From: a virus
Virus record (IMG/VR): IMGVR_UViG_3300048928_000238
Coordinates: 1 to 23,009 of that record
Strand: one strand, 5' to 3'
Length of the DNA: 23,009 nt
This document shows, piece after piece, positions 6,589 to 13,325 of the stretch; position 1 is the first letter of the stretch, and each line of letters starts with the position of its first letter. A program made the position numbers and the translations under genes. The notes beneath the pieces are model-generated. The model had not been told where the DNA came from, ran no database searches, and saw nothing but the letters and a program-made list of their open reading frames with translations.

Positions 6589-8328
6589 TTAAATTTCTCT
6601 TACATCGTAATTGTCATAAGCACTGCCTGTATCTTCTGCTTTTACTATTGCTCTTGTATGAGCGTTTATTAGGCTGGCAATTGGATCTATACGCTCAATA
6701 GATTTAGCCTTATCAAGCTGTATATTTTCTTTATCATCTTGCCTAGTCACTGCATTACTTACTGCCCAACCCAATACTGGGTTACCATCATGTAGCACAT
6801 TCCTTTGATATACCGATTCCCTGAAGCTTTTCGTCGGTTCAGATAGAGTTTTCATCCCTTGTATAACCTCAATACATTCATAACCATCATCCATCATATC
6901 ATTAGCGATGGCCTGCGCACTCCAAGGATCAAAACAAGCTTCTTTTGGTATTAGACCTCGCCTTTTTAGTTCTTCTTTAATATATTTATGTACAAATCTA
7001 TAATCGACAACAGAACCAGGGATAACAGTAATCCACCTTTTCTCAATCCACAAATCATATGGGACTTTATCTGTATTTCTTTTTGCTGCTACTGTATCAG
7101 CTGGCATAAATGAATGAGATAGCACAATAAACTTACCATCGTCTATCGGAATATCAAATGATACGGATGTTAAGTCTATTTTTGACGACATGTCAATACC
7201 AATATAACATTCTTTGCCCGTTAGATCAGGGATTTCATCACCTTTACAAGCTGCCCATTTGTCCATATTCATGTAACCATTAGGGCGTTGATTAATCCAC
7301 ACATTCATGTTTTTTGTGAGGAAATCACGCATTTTTTCAGGTGCTTCTAACGCTAGTTGCAATCTCTCCCTAATATATTTAATACCCTCAGGATAAGAGC
7401 AACTAATTGGATTTGCTTTTAACCAAGCCCTTTCATCGCTAATATCGTCAATCATATTACCTTCATCATCTGTGTCCATCTCATTAATCATTACAAAATA
7501 ATTATCAGCATTAAATTCAATAGAAGGGTTTAATATTTTACTGACCATAATATATTCAACCCTATAGCATGGATGGGCCAAATTAAATCCTGCTGTAGTT
7601 ATAACTCCAATCAATGGTTGCGTCCTAGCACCCATACCAGAATCTATAATGTCATACATTTCGCTTGTTTCATGTGCATGATATTCGTCAATAATTCCAC
7701 ATTGAGGATTAAGACCATCCCCGCCCTTTTTATCTTCTTTACTTAGGGCTTTCATAAATGATCCGCTCTTAGGATGGATTATCCTACCATATGCGGTTTT
7801 AAACTTCCCTGCAAGGTCAGCGCAATTATTGAGCATGGCCTCTGTTTCTTCCCAAACTATTTTAGCTTGTTCAGTTTTAGTAGCTGCGCAATATACTTCA
7901 CTTGCTCCTTCACCCATAGCCATTAATTCATAGCTACCAACAGTTCCAAGACTTTGGGACTTTGCATTTTTACGTCCAACTTGCCAGTAGAATTTTGTAA
8001 ATCTACGATATCCGGTATCACGGTGTATCCATCCGTAGATATTCCCGAATATGAACTTCTGTATTATATGAGGGTCAATATGTTGTCCCCGCAGCACACC
8101 TTTGCGATGTTTGAATAACCTCATCCAATCCAAAAAACGCTCAGCAGGTTGGAATTCACTATCATCGACAACTAATACTGGATTAAAAATATATGGAAAT
8201 TCATCTGTATTCTCATGTTCTAAGTCGCGCAAGAATCGCATGCAGGCCCATTTATTTTTTAAACAGGCGACAATCTTTCCAGCAATAACGTCCTTGCTAT
8301 ATTTTATAAGTTCCTCTCTTAACGTCAT
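6589..8328 (-). CDS. terL: Terminase large subunit
   Basis: This 579-residue packaging motor is complete. The ATPase half has a Walker A variant G-R-K-N-A-K-S-Q (about 118-125), Walker B G-I-I-D-E-Y-H (about 211-217) and coupling motif I-T-T-A-G (about 243-247). The nuclease half has Y-I-G-I-D-M-S-S (Asp about 379) and A-C-F-D-P-W-S (Asp about 466), candidate metal ligands. It pumps DNA into proheads and cuts concatemers. The start overlaps the small-subunit stop as ATGA. Between its stop and the portal ribosome site lie short hairpins (GGATG/CATCC and AGAC/GTCT) ahead of a T-run, which may attenuate. Confidence 0.95.
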   Translation of the reverse strand: MTLREELIKYSKDVIAGKIVACLKNKWACMRFLRDLEHENTDEFPYIFNPVLVVDDSEFQPAERFLDWMRLFKHRKGVLRGQHIDPHIIQKFIFGNIYGWIHRDTGYRRFTKFYWQVGRKNAKSQSLGTVGSYELMAMGEGASEVYCAATKTEQAKIVWEETEAMLNNCADLAGKFKTAYGRIIHPKSGSFMKALSKEDKKGGDGLNPQCGIIDEYHAHETSEMYDIIDSGMGARTQPLIGVITTAGFNLAHPCYRVEYIMVSKILNPSIEFNADNYFVMINEMDTDDEGNMIDDISDERAWLKANPISCSYPEGIKYIRERLQLALEAPEKMRDFLTKNMNVWINQRPNGYMNMDKWAACKGDEIPDLTGKECYIGIDMSSKIDLTSVSFDIPIDDGKFIVLSHSFMPADTVAAKRNTDKVPYDLWIEKRWITVIPGSVVDYRFVHKYIKEELKRRGLIPKEACFDPWSAQAIANDMMDDGYECIEVIQGMKTLSEPTKSFRESVYQRNVLHDGNPVLGWAVSNAVTRQDDKENIQLDKAKSIERIDPIASLINAHTRAIVKAEDTGSAYDNYDVREI

Positions 8329-8870
8329 ACATTACCAAACCCCTTCTTTTTCAAGGGATTTTCAGGTTCTTTTTCTTTTTTGGGTACGTTTTTAATTTTC
8401 GAGAGTGGATTTAAAAAGAGTCTATCTTCCATTTTGATAAGCATATCCATTTTTTTATTAATAGCAGAATCTATTTGCATAGCGGGATTAAATTTTACAA
8501 TGCAATCCAATGCCTTAACTAATTCTTCGTCAAGAGTAGACTCTATTTCATCATATCTCACCTCAAAATTATTAATCTTTTGCTTTTGTTCCAGTAATGA
8601 AATATACTCACTAAATGTCATACAGTACCTTGCCAATAATCCAATATCACCACTAGAAACAAAGTCAATATCTTTATAAATCTTAGTAATTTCTTTCCAT
8701 TTCGCGTATGAATTTATATCTTTTTTTATAAACTCTGGACACTTTAATTTTGTTTCACCTATTTTTATTTCAGCTTTTTTTCTGCGCTCAATCTCAGCTT
8801 TTGTAAGGCGATTCGGGTTCCCTTGGGCAATTTGCAATGTTATTGGTTTTCCATTTCTACCTCCCATCAT
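8325..8870 (-). CDS. terS: Terminase small subunit (P27 family type)
   Basis: This 181-residue protein begins M-M-G-G-R-N-G-K-P-I-T-L, then G-N-P-N-R-L-T-K-A-E-I-E-R-R, and has L-K-C-P-E-F-I-K-K-D-I-N-S-Y-A-K-W-K-E-I, the layout of the P27-type small terminase. It recognises the packaging start site and feeds DNA to TerL, which overlaps its stop by four bases. Two adjacent ATGs (8870, 8867) follow GAGGTGAG; the second has the better spacing. A GC-rich palindrome lies about 90 bases upstream. Confidence 0.85.
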   Translation of the reverse strand: MMGGRNGKPITLQIAQGNPNRLTKAEIERRKKAEIKIGETKLKCPEFIKKDINSYAKWKEITKIYKDIDFVSSGDIGLLARYCMTFSEYISLLEQKQKINNFEVRYDEIESTLDEELVKALDCIVKFNPAMQIDSAINKKMDMLIKMEDRLFLNPLSKIKNVPKKEKEPENPLKKKGFGNV

Positions 8871-8962
8871 CTCACCTCAGTCCTAAAAGTTTCAAAAAAC
8901 GAATTTTGTATAAGCTAAGCTAGGCCACGCTAGTATATAGCGGGAATCTGTAGAGATTACAT

Positions 8963-8975
8963 ACCCCCTGGGGGT
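8963..8975. other. GC-rich palindrome, candidate cos/packaging site
   Basis: A 13-bp dyad, ACCCCC, T, GGGGGT, stands out in a very AT-rich intergenic stretch (8871-8975) just upstream of terS. Cohesive-end sites of HNH-associated HK97-like phages usually lie here, next to terS and the packaging HNH gene. It is also 1 base beyond the stop of the homing-type HNH gene, so it might be a terminator fragment, but no U-tract follows on the minus strand. The assignment is positional. Confidence 0.35.
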
Positions 8976-9500
8976 CTATTTATTAACACCCCACAAATGT
9001 TTCCATGTTATTTCATTCTTTATATCACTAACATGCCTTTGATCTATCCCATATCTTGTTGCTATAGACGATTGTTTTTCCCCACTTATAATATCTTTTT
9101 TTATCTTTAACACTTGGATTTCAGTAAGTTTTGAACATGGATGTTTTTCGCCTTTTCTTAAAAACACCGCAGTTCCATGTTTTATTTGATCCTGCGTATT
9201 TTCTAGTTTTGTTCCCCACTTTAAATTATCAGGTGTATTGTTAAGAGCATTACCATCCAGGTGCCTACACTCATAATTATCTAGTTTTTTAGGCCCGTGA
9301 AACGCTAACAAAATAAGGTTATGGACCGGCACTTTTACTTGTGTCGAACGTCCATAACCTTTCTTTACATTCACATGCAGATACCCTTTATGCATACTAG
9401 CCTTTAACGTCTTTGGTATTCTTTCCCTTATTGATATAATATCTCCATTATCTGATGCTAAATATTGAGGGAACCCAGGTATTGGTTCTAATATTATCAT
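8976..9500 (-). CDS. NUMOD4/HNH homing-type endonuclease
   Basis: This 174-residue protein begins with a NUMOD4-like segment (I-P-G-F-P-Q-Y-L-A-S-D-N-G-D-I-I-S). The HNH core carries V-H-N-L-I-L-L-A-F-H-G, then C-R-H-L-D-G-N-A-L-N-N-T-P-D-N-L-K-W-G-T (about 98-117). The C-terminal helical part L-K-I-K-K-D-I-I-S-G and Q-S-S-I-A-T-R-Y-G-I looks like an HTH DNA-binding module. It is a free-standing mobile endonuclease of the phage HNH type. It sits between the packaging HNH gene and the small terminase, which are usually adjacent, so it is probably an insertion. The start follows a good GGAGG. Confidence 0.85.
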   Translation of the reverse strand: MIILEPIPGFPQYLASDNGDIISIRERIPKTLKASMHKGYLHVNVKKGYGRSTQVKVPVHNLILLAFHGPKKLDNYECRHLDGNALNNTPDNLKWGTKLENTQDQIKHGTAVFLRKGEKHPCSKLTEIQVLKIKKDIISGEKQSSIATRYGIDQRHVSDIKNEITWKHLWGVNK

Positions 9501-9521
9501 CTTATAACCTCCATCATTACC

Positions 9522-9857
9522 TTATCTTGGATGTTCCTTTGCCTGGCATGATCGGCAAACCGCTTCGAAATTACTACTAGCAAGCCGAGCACCACCATCC
9601 TTGATATGTTTAATATGATGTACCAACTCACTAGGACGCTCACCGCATCTCTGACATTTAGGATGCTTACGCCTATGCTCTAGGCTGGCCTGCCTCCATG
9701 CATTGCTACCATAGAAACGTTGCTCCTTAATATCAGTTCTCGACTTACGATAATCAATATGGACCTGTTGCTTATGTTTATCGCAATATCCTGACTTATC
9801 ATTCGTTAACTGATTGCATCCACGATACCGACATTGACGTTTAAGTTTCATTGGCAT
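9522..9857 (-). CDS. HNH endonuclease of the packaging module
   Basis: This 111-residue protein starts M-P-M-K-L-K-R-Q-C-R-Y-R-G-C. It has the HNH core C-Q-R-C-G-E-R-P-S-E-L-V-H-H-I-K-H-I (about 72-89), then L-A-S-S-N-F-E-A-V-C-R-S-C-Q-A-K-E-H (about 91-108), including two zinc-binding CxxC pairs. Small HNH proteins next to the terminase genes are needed with TerL for specific cos cleavage in HK97-type phages. A homing endonuclease now lies between this gene and terS. Confidence 0.85.
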   Translation of the reverse strand: MPMKLKRQCRYRGCNQLTNDKSGYCDKHKQQVHIDYRKSRTDIKEQRFYGSNAWRQASLEHRRKHPKCQRCGERPSELVHHIKHIKDGGARLASSNFEAVCRSCQAKEHPR

Positions 9858-9991
9858 TAATCTTCACCCACTTCTTTTATTCACTCTCTCATCATCTATC
9901 ACATTATTCTCAAATTACAACAACCAAGCCTAATTATGACATTATCTGCACAATTTATGTTGTATAACGGAAAATGAAAGGAGGTGGTATT

Positions 9992-10330
9992 ATGTCAAAA
10001 ACACTTTGGACTATTAGTTTTAAATCCAATAATCAGGACTTTGGTTCAGGAGTTATAACTCTTGACGGTGACCAAATTTATGGTGGCGATGTAGGGTATT
10101 ATTATCTTGGTAAATTCGTTACCACAGGAAATTCAATTAGTGCATCGGCTACCATAACTAAACACAATCCTTCTGTAGTATCAATCTTTGGGAATTTCAC
10201 TTCATTTAAACTAGCCTTAACTGGTAATGGCAGTATAAGTGACGGTCATTTTTCATTATCTGGTCATGTTGAGGAGTATCCACAAATGACAATGACAGCC
10301 ACTATGCGTAAGCTTGTAAATTTAGCATGA
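9992..10330 (+). CDS. GrlR-like regulatory/cargo protein
   Basis: Translation from the ATG at 9992, 7 bases after AAGGAGG, gives 112 residues; an earlier ATG at 9974 lies upstream of the ribosome site. It has L-W-T-I-S-F-K-S-N, then G-S-G-V-I-T-L-D-G-D-Q-I-Y-G-G-D-V-G-Y-Y-Y-L-G-K-F, and ends L-T-G-N-G-S-I-S-D-G-H-F-S-L-S-G-H-V. This matches from memory the GrlR-like beta-barrel family, first known as a negative regulator of type III secretion genes but widespread as small stand-alone proteins. It is monocistronic on the strand opposite to all neighbours and has its own terminator, so it is probably cargo expressed from the prophage. The in vivo target is unknown. Confidence 0.65.
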   Translation: MSKTLWTISFKSNNQDFGSGVITLDGDQIYGGDVGYYYLGKFVTTGNSISASATITKHNPSVVSIFGNFTSFKLALTGNGSISDGHFSLSGHVEEYPQMTMTATMRKLVNLA

Positions 10331-10336
10331 TTCCTT

Positions 10337-10359
10337 AAAACCGCCTCGATGGCGGTTTT
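10337..10359. terminator. Bidirectional terminator between convergent genes
   Basis: AAAACCGCC, loop TCGAT, GGCGGTTTT. The stem is flanked by A and T runs on both sides, so it can stop the GrlR-like gene on the plus strand and the gene at 10397-10780 on the minus strand. If it stops minus transcription, the packaging genes need a separate promoter in 9858-9991 or antitermination. Confidence 0.85.
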
Positions 10360-10396
10360 CCTTTTGCCTCTTTTCGCATGTACTTCTTTTCACCCT

Positions 10397-10780
10397 TTAA
10401 TAACTTACCTGTTCACTCTTAACCATAGCTTTTAGCGTATCCCTTTGACCTTGAAGTTGAGTAAGCCGATCAATTGCTTTTAATTCTACTGCCTTTGCAT
10501 CAAGCCAAAGTTGCTTTAATCGCTTGACCTCACTATCTGCATTAGCTATTGCATTGATCATTGTTTGGTGGTTTGGTTTAATACCCACACTTCGCATGGC
10601 AAGTATCTTTGCACTTGATAGTGCATCATCAAATTTAGATCTAGCATTACCTCTGTCTATTTTATATTGCGTAACCTTAGGAGCAGCCTTAGTAATTTCA
10701 TTCTCTACCATAGATAACAACCGCCTGTAATCTTGCAGTCCCGCTTTCTCTGGTATGAGTATTTCTTTTTCCTCAGACAT
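10397..10780 (-). CDS. Phage hypothetical protein, coiled-coil, acidic N-terminus
   Basis: I do not recognise this protein by name. Translation from the ATG of M-S-E-E-K-E-I gives 127 residues; in-frame starts at 10789 (GTG) and 10786 (ATG) are also possible. The body is Ala/Lys/Asp-rich and helical (S-K-F-D-D-A-L-S-S-A-K, later A-D-S-E-V-K-R-L-K-Q-L-W-L-D-A-K-A-V-E-L-K-A), suggesting a long helical hairpin. It overlaps the end of the upstream HNH-like gene by 8 bases, so the two are co-translated. Position between late control genes and packaging suggests a role in DNA packaging or nucleoid handling, which is not proved. Confidence 0.6.
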   Translation of the reverse strand: MSEEKEILIPEKAGLQDYRRLLSMVENEITKAAPKVTQYKIDRGNARSKFDDALSSAKILAMRSVGIKPNHQTMINAIANADSEVKRLKQLWLDAKAVELKAIDRLTQLQGQRDTLKAMVKSEQVSY

Positions 10781-11126
10781 TAACATCACCCGCCCGATAT
10801 TCTCTAAATCTCCATGCCTTATGAACTATCTCTTGAATAACCTCTAATGGTTTATCCTCGCGCCTTGCTATAATTTCGAATAATTCATCGTCAGTAATCT
10901 CACCCCTATGATCCGCTCCATGACATCCCCTACTCATAGACGCAGGTCCACATAACTTTAAACAATTTTCCTTAATATCTGGACCTTTACATCCTTTCCC
11001 CTTTACGTGAGCTACTTCTAAAATATAAAAGCCATTATACCGTCTGCCGCATTTTTCGCAGTGGTTAATGGCTTTTACTTTCTTCATACCTTTTGGGTCT
11101 ACTACTCTTTTCTTTTTTTCTAGCAT
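10773..11126 (-). CDS. HNH-like zinc nuclease (early/late boundary)
   Basis: This 117-residue protein has N-H-C-E-K-C-G-R-R-Y-N-G (about 21-32), then E-V-A-H-V-K-G-K-G-C-K-G-P-D-I-K-E-N-C-L-K-L-C-G (about 37-60) and S-R-G-C-H-G-A-D-H-R. The order Cys-Cys, His, Asn, Cys, His-x3-His is that of an HNH nuclease with structural zinc. Related phage proteins process recombination or replication intermediates or assist packaging. It is the second small HNH protein upstream of the terminase. The 8-base overlap with the next gene supports an operon. Confidence 0.65.
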   Translation of the reverse strand: MLEKKKRVVDPKGMKKVKAINHCEKCGRRYNGFYILEVAHVKGKGCKGPDIKENCLKLCGPASMSRGCHGADHRGEITDDELFEIIARREDKPLEVIQEIVHKAWRFREYRAGDVNV

Positions 11127-11243
11127 ATTTGGGCACCGTCCTATCTCTACACTTTGCAGACTTTGTATGTAAGGTTGCTCTTATGCAATCATTATTTATA
11201 TTACAGGCGCATCTTGTATAACAATTCAATTTATCACCTCATT

Positions 11244-11276
11244 TTTGCAAAAGAAAACCACCCTATTCGGGCGGTT
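11244..11276 (-). terminator. Terminator after the C1q-like gene; rest of 11127-11283 is empty
   Basis: Minus strand: AACCGCCC, loop GAATA, GGGTGGTT (one G-U pair), then TTCTTTTGC. It lies 7 bases beyond the stop of the C1q-like gene. The remaining intergenic DNA to 11127 shows no ORF with a ribosome site. Confidence 0.8.
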
Positions 11277-11283
11277 ATGAACA

Positions 11284-11769
11284 CTAATCACCAACTTTTG
11301 CTATAGATATGTATGGATGCCATGTATCTCCAAATCCAAATGTCATTTCCGTTTCACCTTGAATAAATATACCTGGTTGAATATAATCACCAGCATTCAA
11401 ATAAACCAACGCTGATACATTGCCATCCCATGATGGTTGCATATCTCCAATAACTATATTTCCATTTTTCATGATAAGTACATTTACGGAAAATGCAGTA
11501 TTTATTGCATATTTGGGATCTATCGAACCATATTTATCCAAGTTAGAAAACATATATTCTTGATGAACGATTAAATACAATCCTGGCGTATTTATTTGAA
11601 ACTTTGTGGCATCACTAGTATGAATATTGTCAGTATCATATTCAATAGCACTCATAGGAATTAACTTTAAAGCACCACCAGCTGGAACTGTAACAGTTTC
11701 AGTCATATATGCTCTACAACGTGGAGTTACCTTACTATCGTTAGAAGATTTCTTTTTATACCAAGACAT
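11284..11769 (-). CDS. C1q/TNF-like jelly-roll protein, probable virion decoration or cargo
   Basis: The start at 11769 overlaps the upstream stop as TAATG, giving 161 residues. The sequence has F-Q-I-N-T-P-G-L-Y-L-I-V-H-Q-E-Y, then S-V-N-V-L-I-M-K-N-G-N, then L-V-Y-L-N-A-G-D-Y-I-Q-P-G and a final F-G-F-G-D-T-W-H-P-Y-I-S-I-A-K-V. The alternating strands, G-x-Y tract, K-N-G turn and L-x-A-G-D motif match C1q/TNF-like trimeric beta domains found at the tips of bacterial and phage fibres. It sits between the late activator and packaging genes rather than with the tail fibres, so it may decorate the head or tail, or act as cargo. No collagen-like repeats are present. Confidence 0.55.
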   Translation of the reverse strand: MSWYKKKSSNDSKVTPRCRAYMTETVTVPAGGALKLIPMSAIEYDTDNIHTSDATKFQINTPGLYLIVHQEYMFSNLDKYGSIDPKYAINTAFSVNVLIMKNGNIVIGDMQPSWDGNVSALVYLNAGDYIQPGIFIQGETEMTFGFGDTWHPYISIAKVGD

Positions 11770-12026
11770 TAGCACTCACCCCTTACAAGGCAACGATAAT
11801 TGTCCGTCGCACTAATTGTAAAAACTCTCTGCTGTACGATATTATCATCGAATACTTCATCAGGTTTTACCGTGATTTTACAATACCCTAGATCAATCTC
11901 GACATCAGCTTTGCCATCATTGGCAATGGCAAGACTTTTAACAATTTCAGGATATTGTTTTGTTACCGTGGAGTTCCCACTAAAGCTATCCATAATAACT
12001 CCATCCATTACGTTAAACTTTTGCAC
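11769..12026 (-). CDS. Small virion-like protein paired with the C1q-like protein
   Basis: This 85-residue protein starts at GTG 12026 after AGGAGG (spacing 8). It begins M-Q-K-F-N-V-M-D-G-V-I-M-D-S-F-S-G-N and has S-L-A-I-A-N-D-G-K-A-D-V-E-I-D-L, then I-S-A-T-D-N-Y-R-C-L-V-R-G, an all-beta pattern. Small beta proteins of this form occur beside fibre or decoration genes in Gram-positive phages. It is coupled to the C1q-like gene by a one-base stop/start overlap, so the two products probably work together. No specific function can be assigned. Confidence 0.55.
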   Translation of the reverse strand: MQKFNVMDGVIMDSFSGNSTVTKQYPEIVKSLAIANDGKADVEIDLGYCKITVKPDEVFDDNIVQQRVFTISATDNYRCLVRGEC

Positions 12027-12171
12027 ATTAATTCCTCCTAAATTTTCGTTTATTTAGCGTTTTCTGGCACCTAGAAATGCAATATTATTCGTTCGTTGTA
12101 TATCGCCTTTCACTGATATACATTCTTGTGATAAATATATTTAAACTAGAAAGATATAATTATTTTGAGCA

Positions 12172-12196
12172 TAAGAAAAAGCACCCCGAAGGATGC
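12172..12196 (-). terminator. Terminator with UUCG tetraloop
   Basis: Minus strand: GCATCC, TTCG, GGGTGC (one U-G pair), then TTTTTCTT. It is a strong stop for minus-strand RNA arriving from the ArpU-like side. It would separate the activator from the C1q-like operon, which must then start its own transcription between 12172 and 12033. Confidence 0.8.
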
Positions 12197-12243
12197 CTCA
12201 TTTCAATCTTTTTTAACTTACTATCATTTTAGCACAGCTAAAG

Positions 12244-12276
12244 TCAAAAAACTGTCGCCAATTTGTCGCCTTCATA
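12244..12276 (-). pseudogene. Possible scar of an integrase 3' end
   Basis: On the minus strand a short frame reads Y-E-G-D-K-L-A-T-V-F then TGA, and a TAG precedes it. G-D-K-L-A-T is a familiar C-terminus of tyrosine integrases from Gram-positive phages and mobile elements. It is followed within 70 bases by the UUCG terminator, the arrangement usual after such genes. Eight residues are too few for a firm call; it may be chance. Confidence 0.25.
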
Positions 12277-12324
12277 CTAGAAACCTCTCATAATAATTCT
12301 TTTTCTAAATACTATTAAATAAGA

Positions 12325-12365
12325 GAAAGAACTTCTTGGTAGTGGGCCTACTAAGAAGTTCTTTC
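12325..12365. repeat. 18-bp-arm hairpin upstream of the tiny membrane ORF
   Basis: GAAAGAACTTCTTGGTAG, loop TGGGC, then the complementary arm ending GTTCTTTC; 17 Watson-Crick pairs and one G-U. There is no clear U-tract on the plus strand. It lies 15 bases before the ribosome site of the 31-residue ORF, so it could form the 5' end of its RNA and stabilise it or control ribosome access. Confidence 0.8.
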
Positions 12366-12393
12366 CCTCAAACTGAATACTGGAGGTGATTAC

Positions 12394-12489
12394 ATGCTCT
12401 ACATTAAGACTTCTAACTTTGAAGCTTTAGTCTCAAGTAGATTTATCATTATGTTAGCCATAATGATATACTACATGCATATCACTTAA
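12394..12489 (+). CDS. 31-residue membrane peptide, type I toxin-like
   Basis: An ATG 6 bases after GGAGG (TGGAGGTGAT) opens a 31-residue frame. The C-terminal half (R-F-I-I-M-L-A-I-M-I-Y-Y-M) is a hydrophobic, Met/Ile-rich segment long enough to insert in a membrane. A long hairpin lies upstream and a terminator begins 15 bases after the stop, so the unit is a stand-alone RNA of about 200 bases on the strand opposite to its neighbours. This layout matches type I toxin genes (for example the Fst/BsrG class), but the sequence is not recognisably one of those families. An antisense antitoxin RNA is not evident. It may instead be a small holin-like or regulatory peptide. Confidence 0.5.
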   Translation: MLYIKTSNFEALVSSRFIIMLAIMIYYMHIT

Positions 12490-12503
12490 CTCCAGATTAT
12501 ATT

Positions 12504-12538
12504 AAAAGGTGCCTGTTTATACAGGGACCTTTTAATTT
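12504..12538 (+). terminator. Terminator of the tiny membrane ORF
   Basis: AAAAGGTGCCTG, loop TTTATA, CAGGGACCTTTT, then AATTTT; 11 of 12 pairs. The A-run and T-run on both sides mean it can also act on the minus strand. Confidence 0.75.
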
Positions 12539-12559
12539 TGATTTCTACGTTTTCAATTA

Positions 12560-12581
12560 GTGCTAGTGTTATTACTAGTAC
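12560..12581. repeat. 8-bp inverted repeat next to the hexamer array
   Basis: GTGCTAGT, loop GTTATT, ACTAGTAC; one G-U, otherwise perfect. It abuts the hexamer array and may be part of the same site. Confidence 0.55.
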
Positions 12582-12586
12582 CTATA

Positions 12587-12670
12587 TTTGCACTTACATT
12601 TACATTTACATTTACGTTTACGTTTTTATTTACGTTTATATTTACGTTTATATCTATATCTATGTAAGTA
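12587..12670. repeat. Degenerate hexamer array (TTTACR)
   Basis: About 14 consecutive 6-base units: TTTGCA, CTTACA, TTTACA twice, TTTACG twice, TTTTTA, TTTACG, TTTATA, TTTACG, TTTATA, TCTATA, TCTATG, TAAGTA. The register stays exact while the units drift. It lies in the gene-free region 12027-12776 beyond the late activator and the parAB operon. Possible roles are an iteron-like origin, a centromere made of short contiguous repeats, or a slippage-born microsatellite. There is no ORF on either strand here with a ribosome site. Confidence 0.8.
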
Positions 12671-12776
12671 TTCATTGTTTAATTCTGTTTAGTATTCCTT
12701 AATTCTAATATAGATTTGTTTAATACATTTTAATCTTTATCTAATTAGTTAGAGATCGACACTCCCGTTCTTAATA

Positions 12777-13232
12777 CTATATTGCCACCAATGCAACGAC
12801 CCCAAACAATGCGACCGCAAACTTTTTAATAGCCTTGCTTCTTATCTCATATACCGATTGTCTATGGCTATATCCTATTTCATCCGCTATTTCTTCTTTC
12901 GCTTTCTTCTTAACATACCACATATATAGAATATCTTTATACCTCTCGCACCCTGGATCTTTACTAATCGAAACGAGAACGTTATCAACCTTCTCAATCT
13001 CCACTAGTGTTCTATTCTTCATTTCTTGCCACATTTGTAATTGATACATTTGGTTTAATGTATTGCACGGCTTACCCGCCCTTACTCCTGTTACGTCCAT
13101 AGATACAGCCGATACTTCCTTTGGTGCTGTTTGGTTTACTAACTTGCTAATCATATAATCTGCGTGTTCTATACTTTGGTGTAACTCCCTGTAGTATCTT
13201 AAATAGTTCTCTGCCTCTCTTATACAGTTCAT
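12777..13232 (-). CDS. ArpU/RinA-like late transcription regulator
   Basis: Translation from the ATG at 13232 gives 151 residues (a GTG two codons earlier is also possible). The N-terminal half is helical (Y-L-R-Y-Y-R-E-L-H-Q-S-I-E-H-A). The C-terminal half, Y-K-D-I-L-Y-M-W-Y-V-K-K-K-A-K-E-E-I-A-D-E-I-G-Y-S-H-R-Q-S, is a sigma-region-4-like HTH as in the ArpU/RinA family that turns on late operons in Gram-positive phages. It is the last early gene before the late block, the family's usual place. The protein ends in a hydrophobic tail, F-A-V-A-L-F-G-V-V-A-L-V-A-I. Confidence 0.7.
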   Translation of the reverse strand: MNCIREAENYLRYYRELHQSIEHADYMISKLVNQTAPKEVSAVSMDVTGVRAGKPCNTLNQMYQLQMWQEMKNRTLVEIEKVDNVLVSISKDPGCERYKDILYMWYVKKKAKEEIADEIGYSHRQSVYEIRSKAIKKFAVALFGVVALVAI

Positions 13233-13299
13233 TCCCACACCCCCACTAAATTACTTCACTTTATTACATTCCAGCGATTGCATTTATTAAATGCTAATA

Positions 13300-13325
13300 G
13301 GGAGGTCATAGCCTCCCTTTATAAA
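13300..13325 (-). terminator. Hairpin at the end of parB
   Basis: GGGAGG, loop TCATAG on the plus strand, CCTCCC. It lies 8 bases past the parB stop. T-rich stretches follow on both strands, but neither is a pure T-run, so strength is uncertain. Confidence 0.55.

Noticed and set aside
12587-12670. CRISPR-like array
   Set aside because: The units are 6 bases with no spacers, and no cas genes are present.
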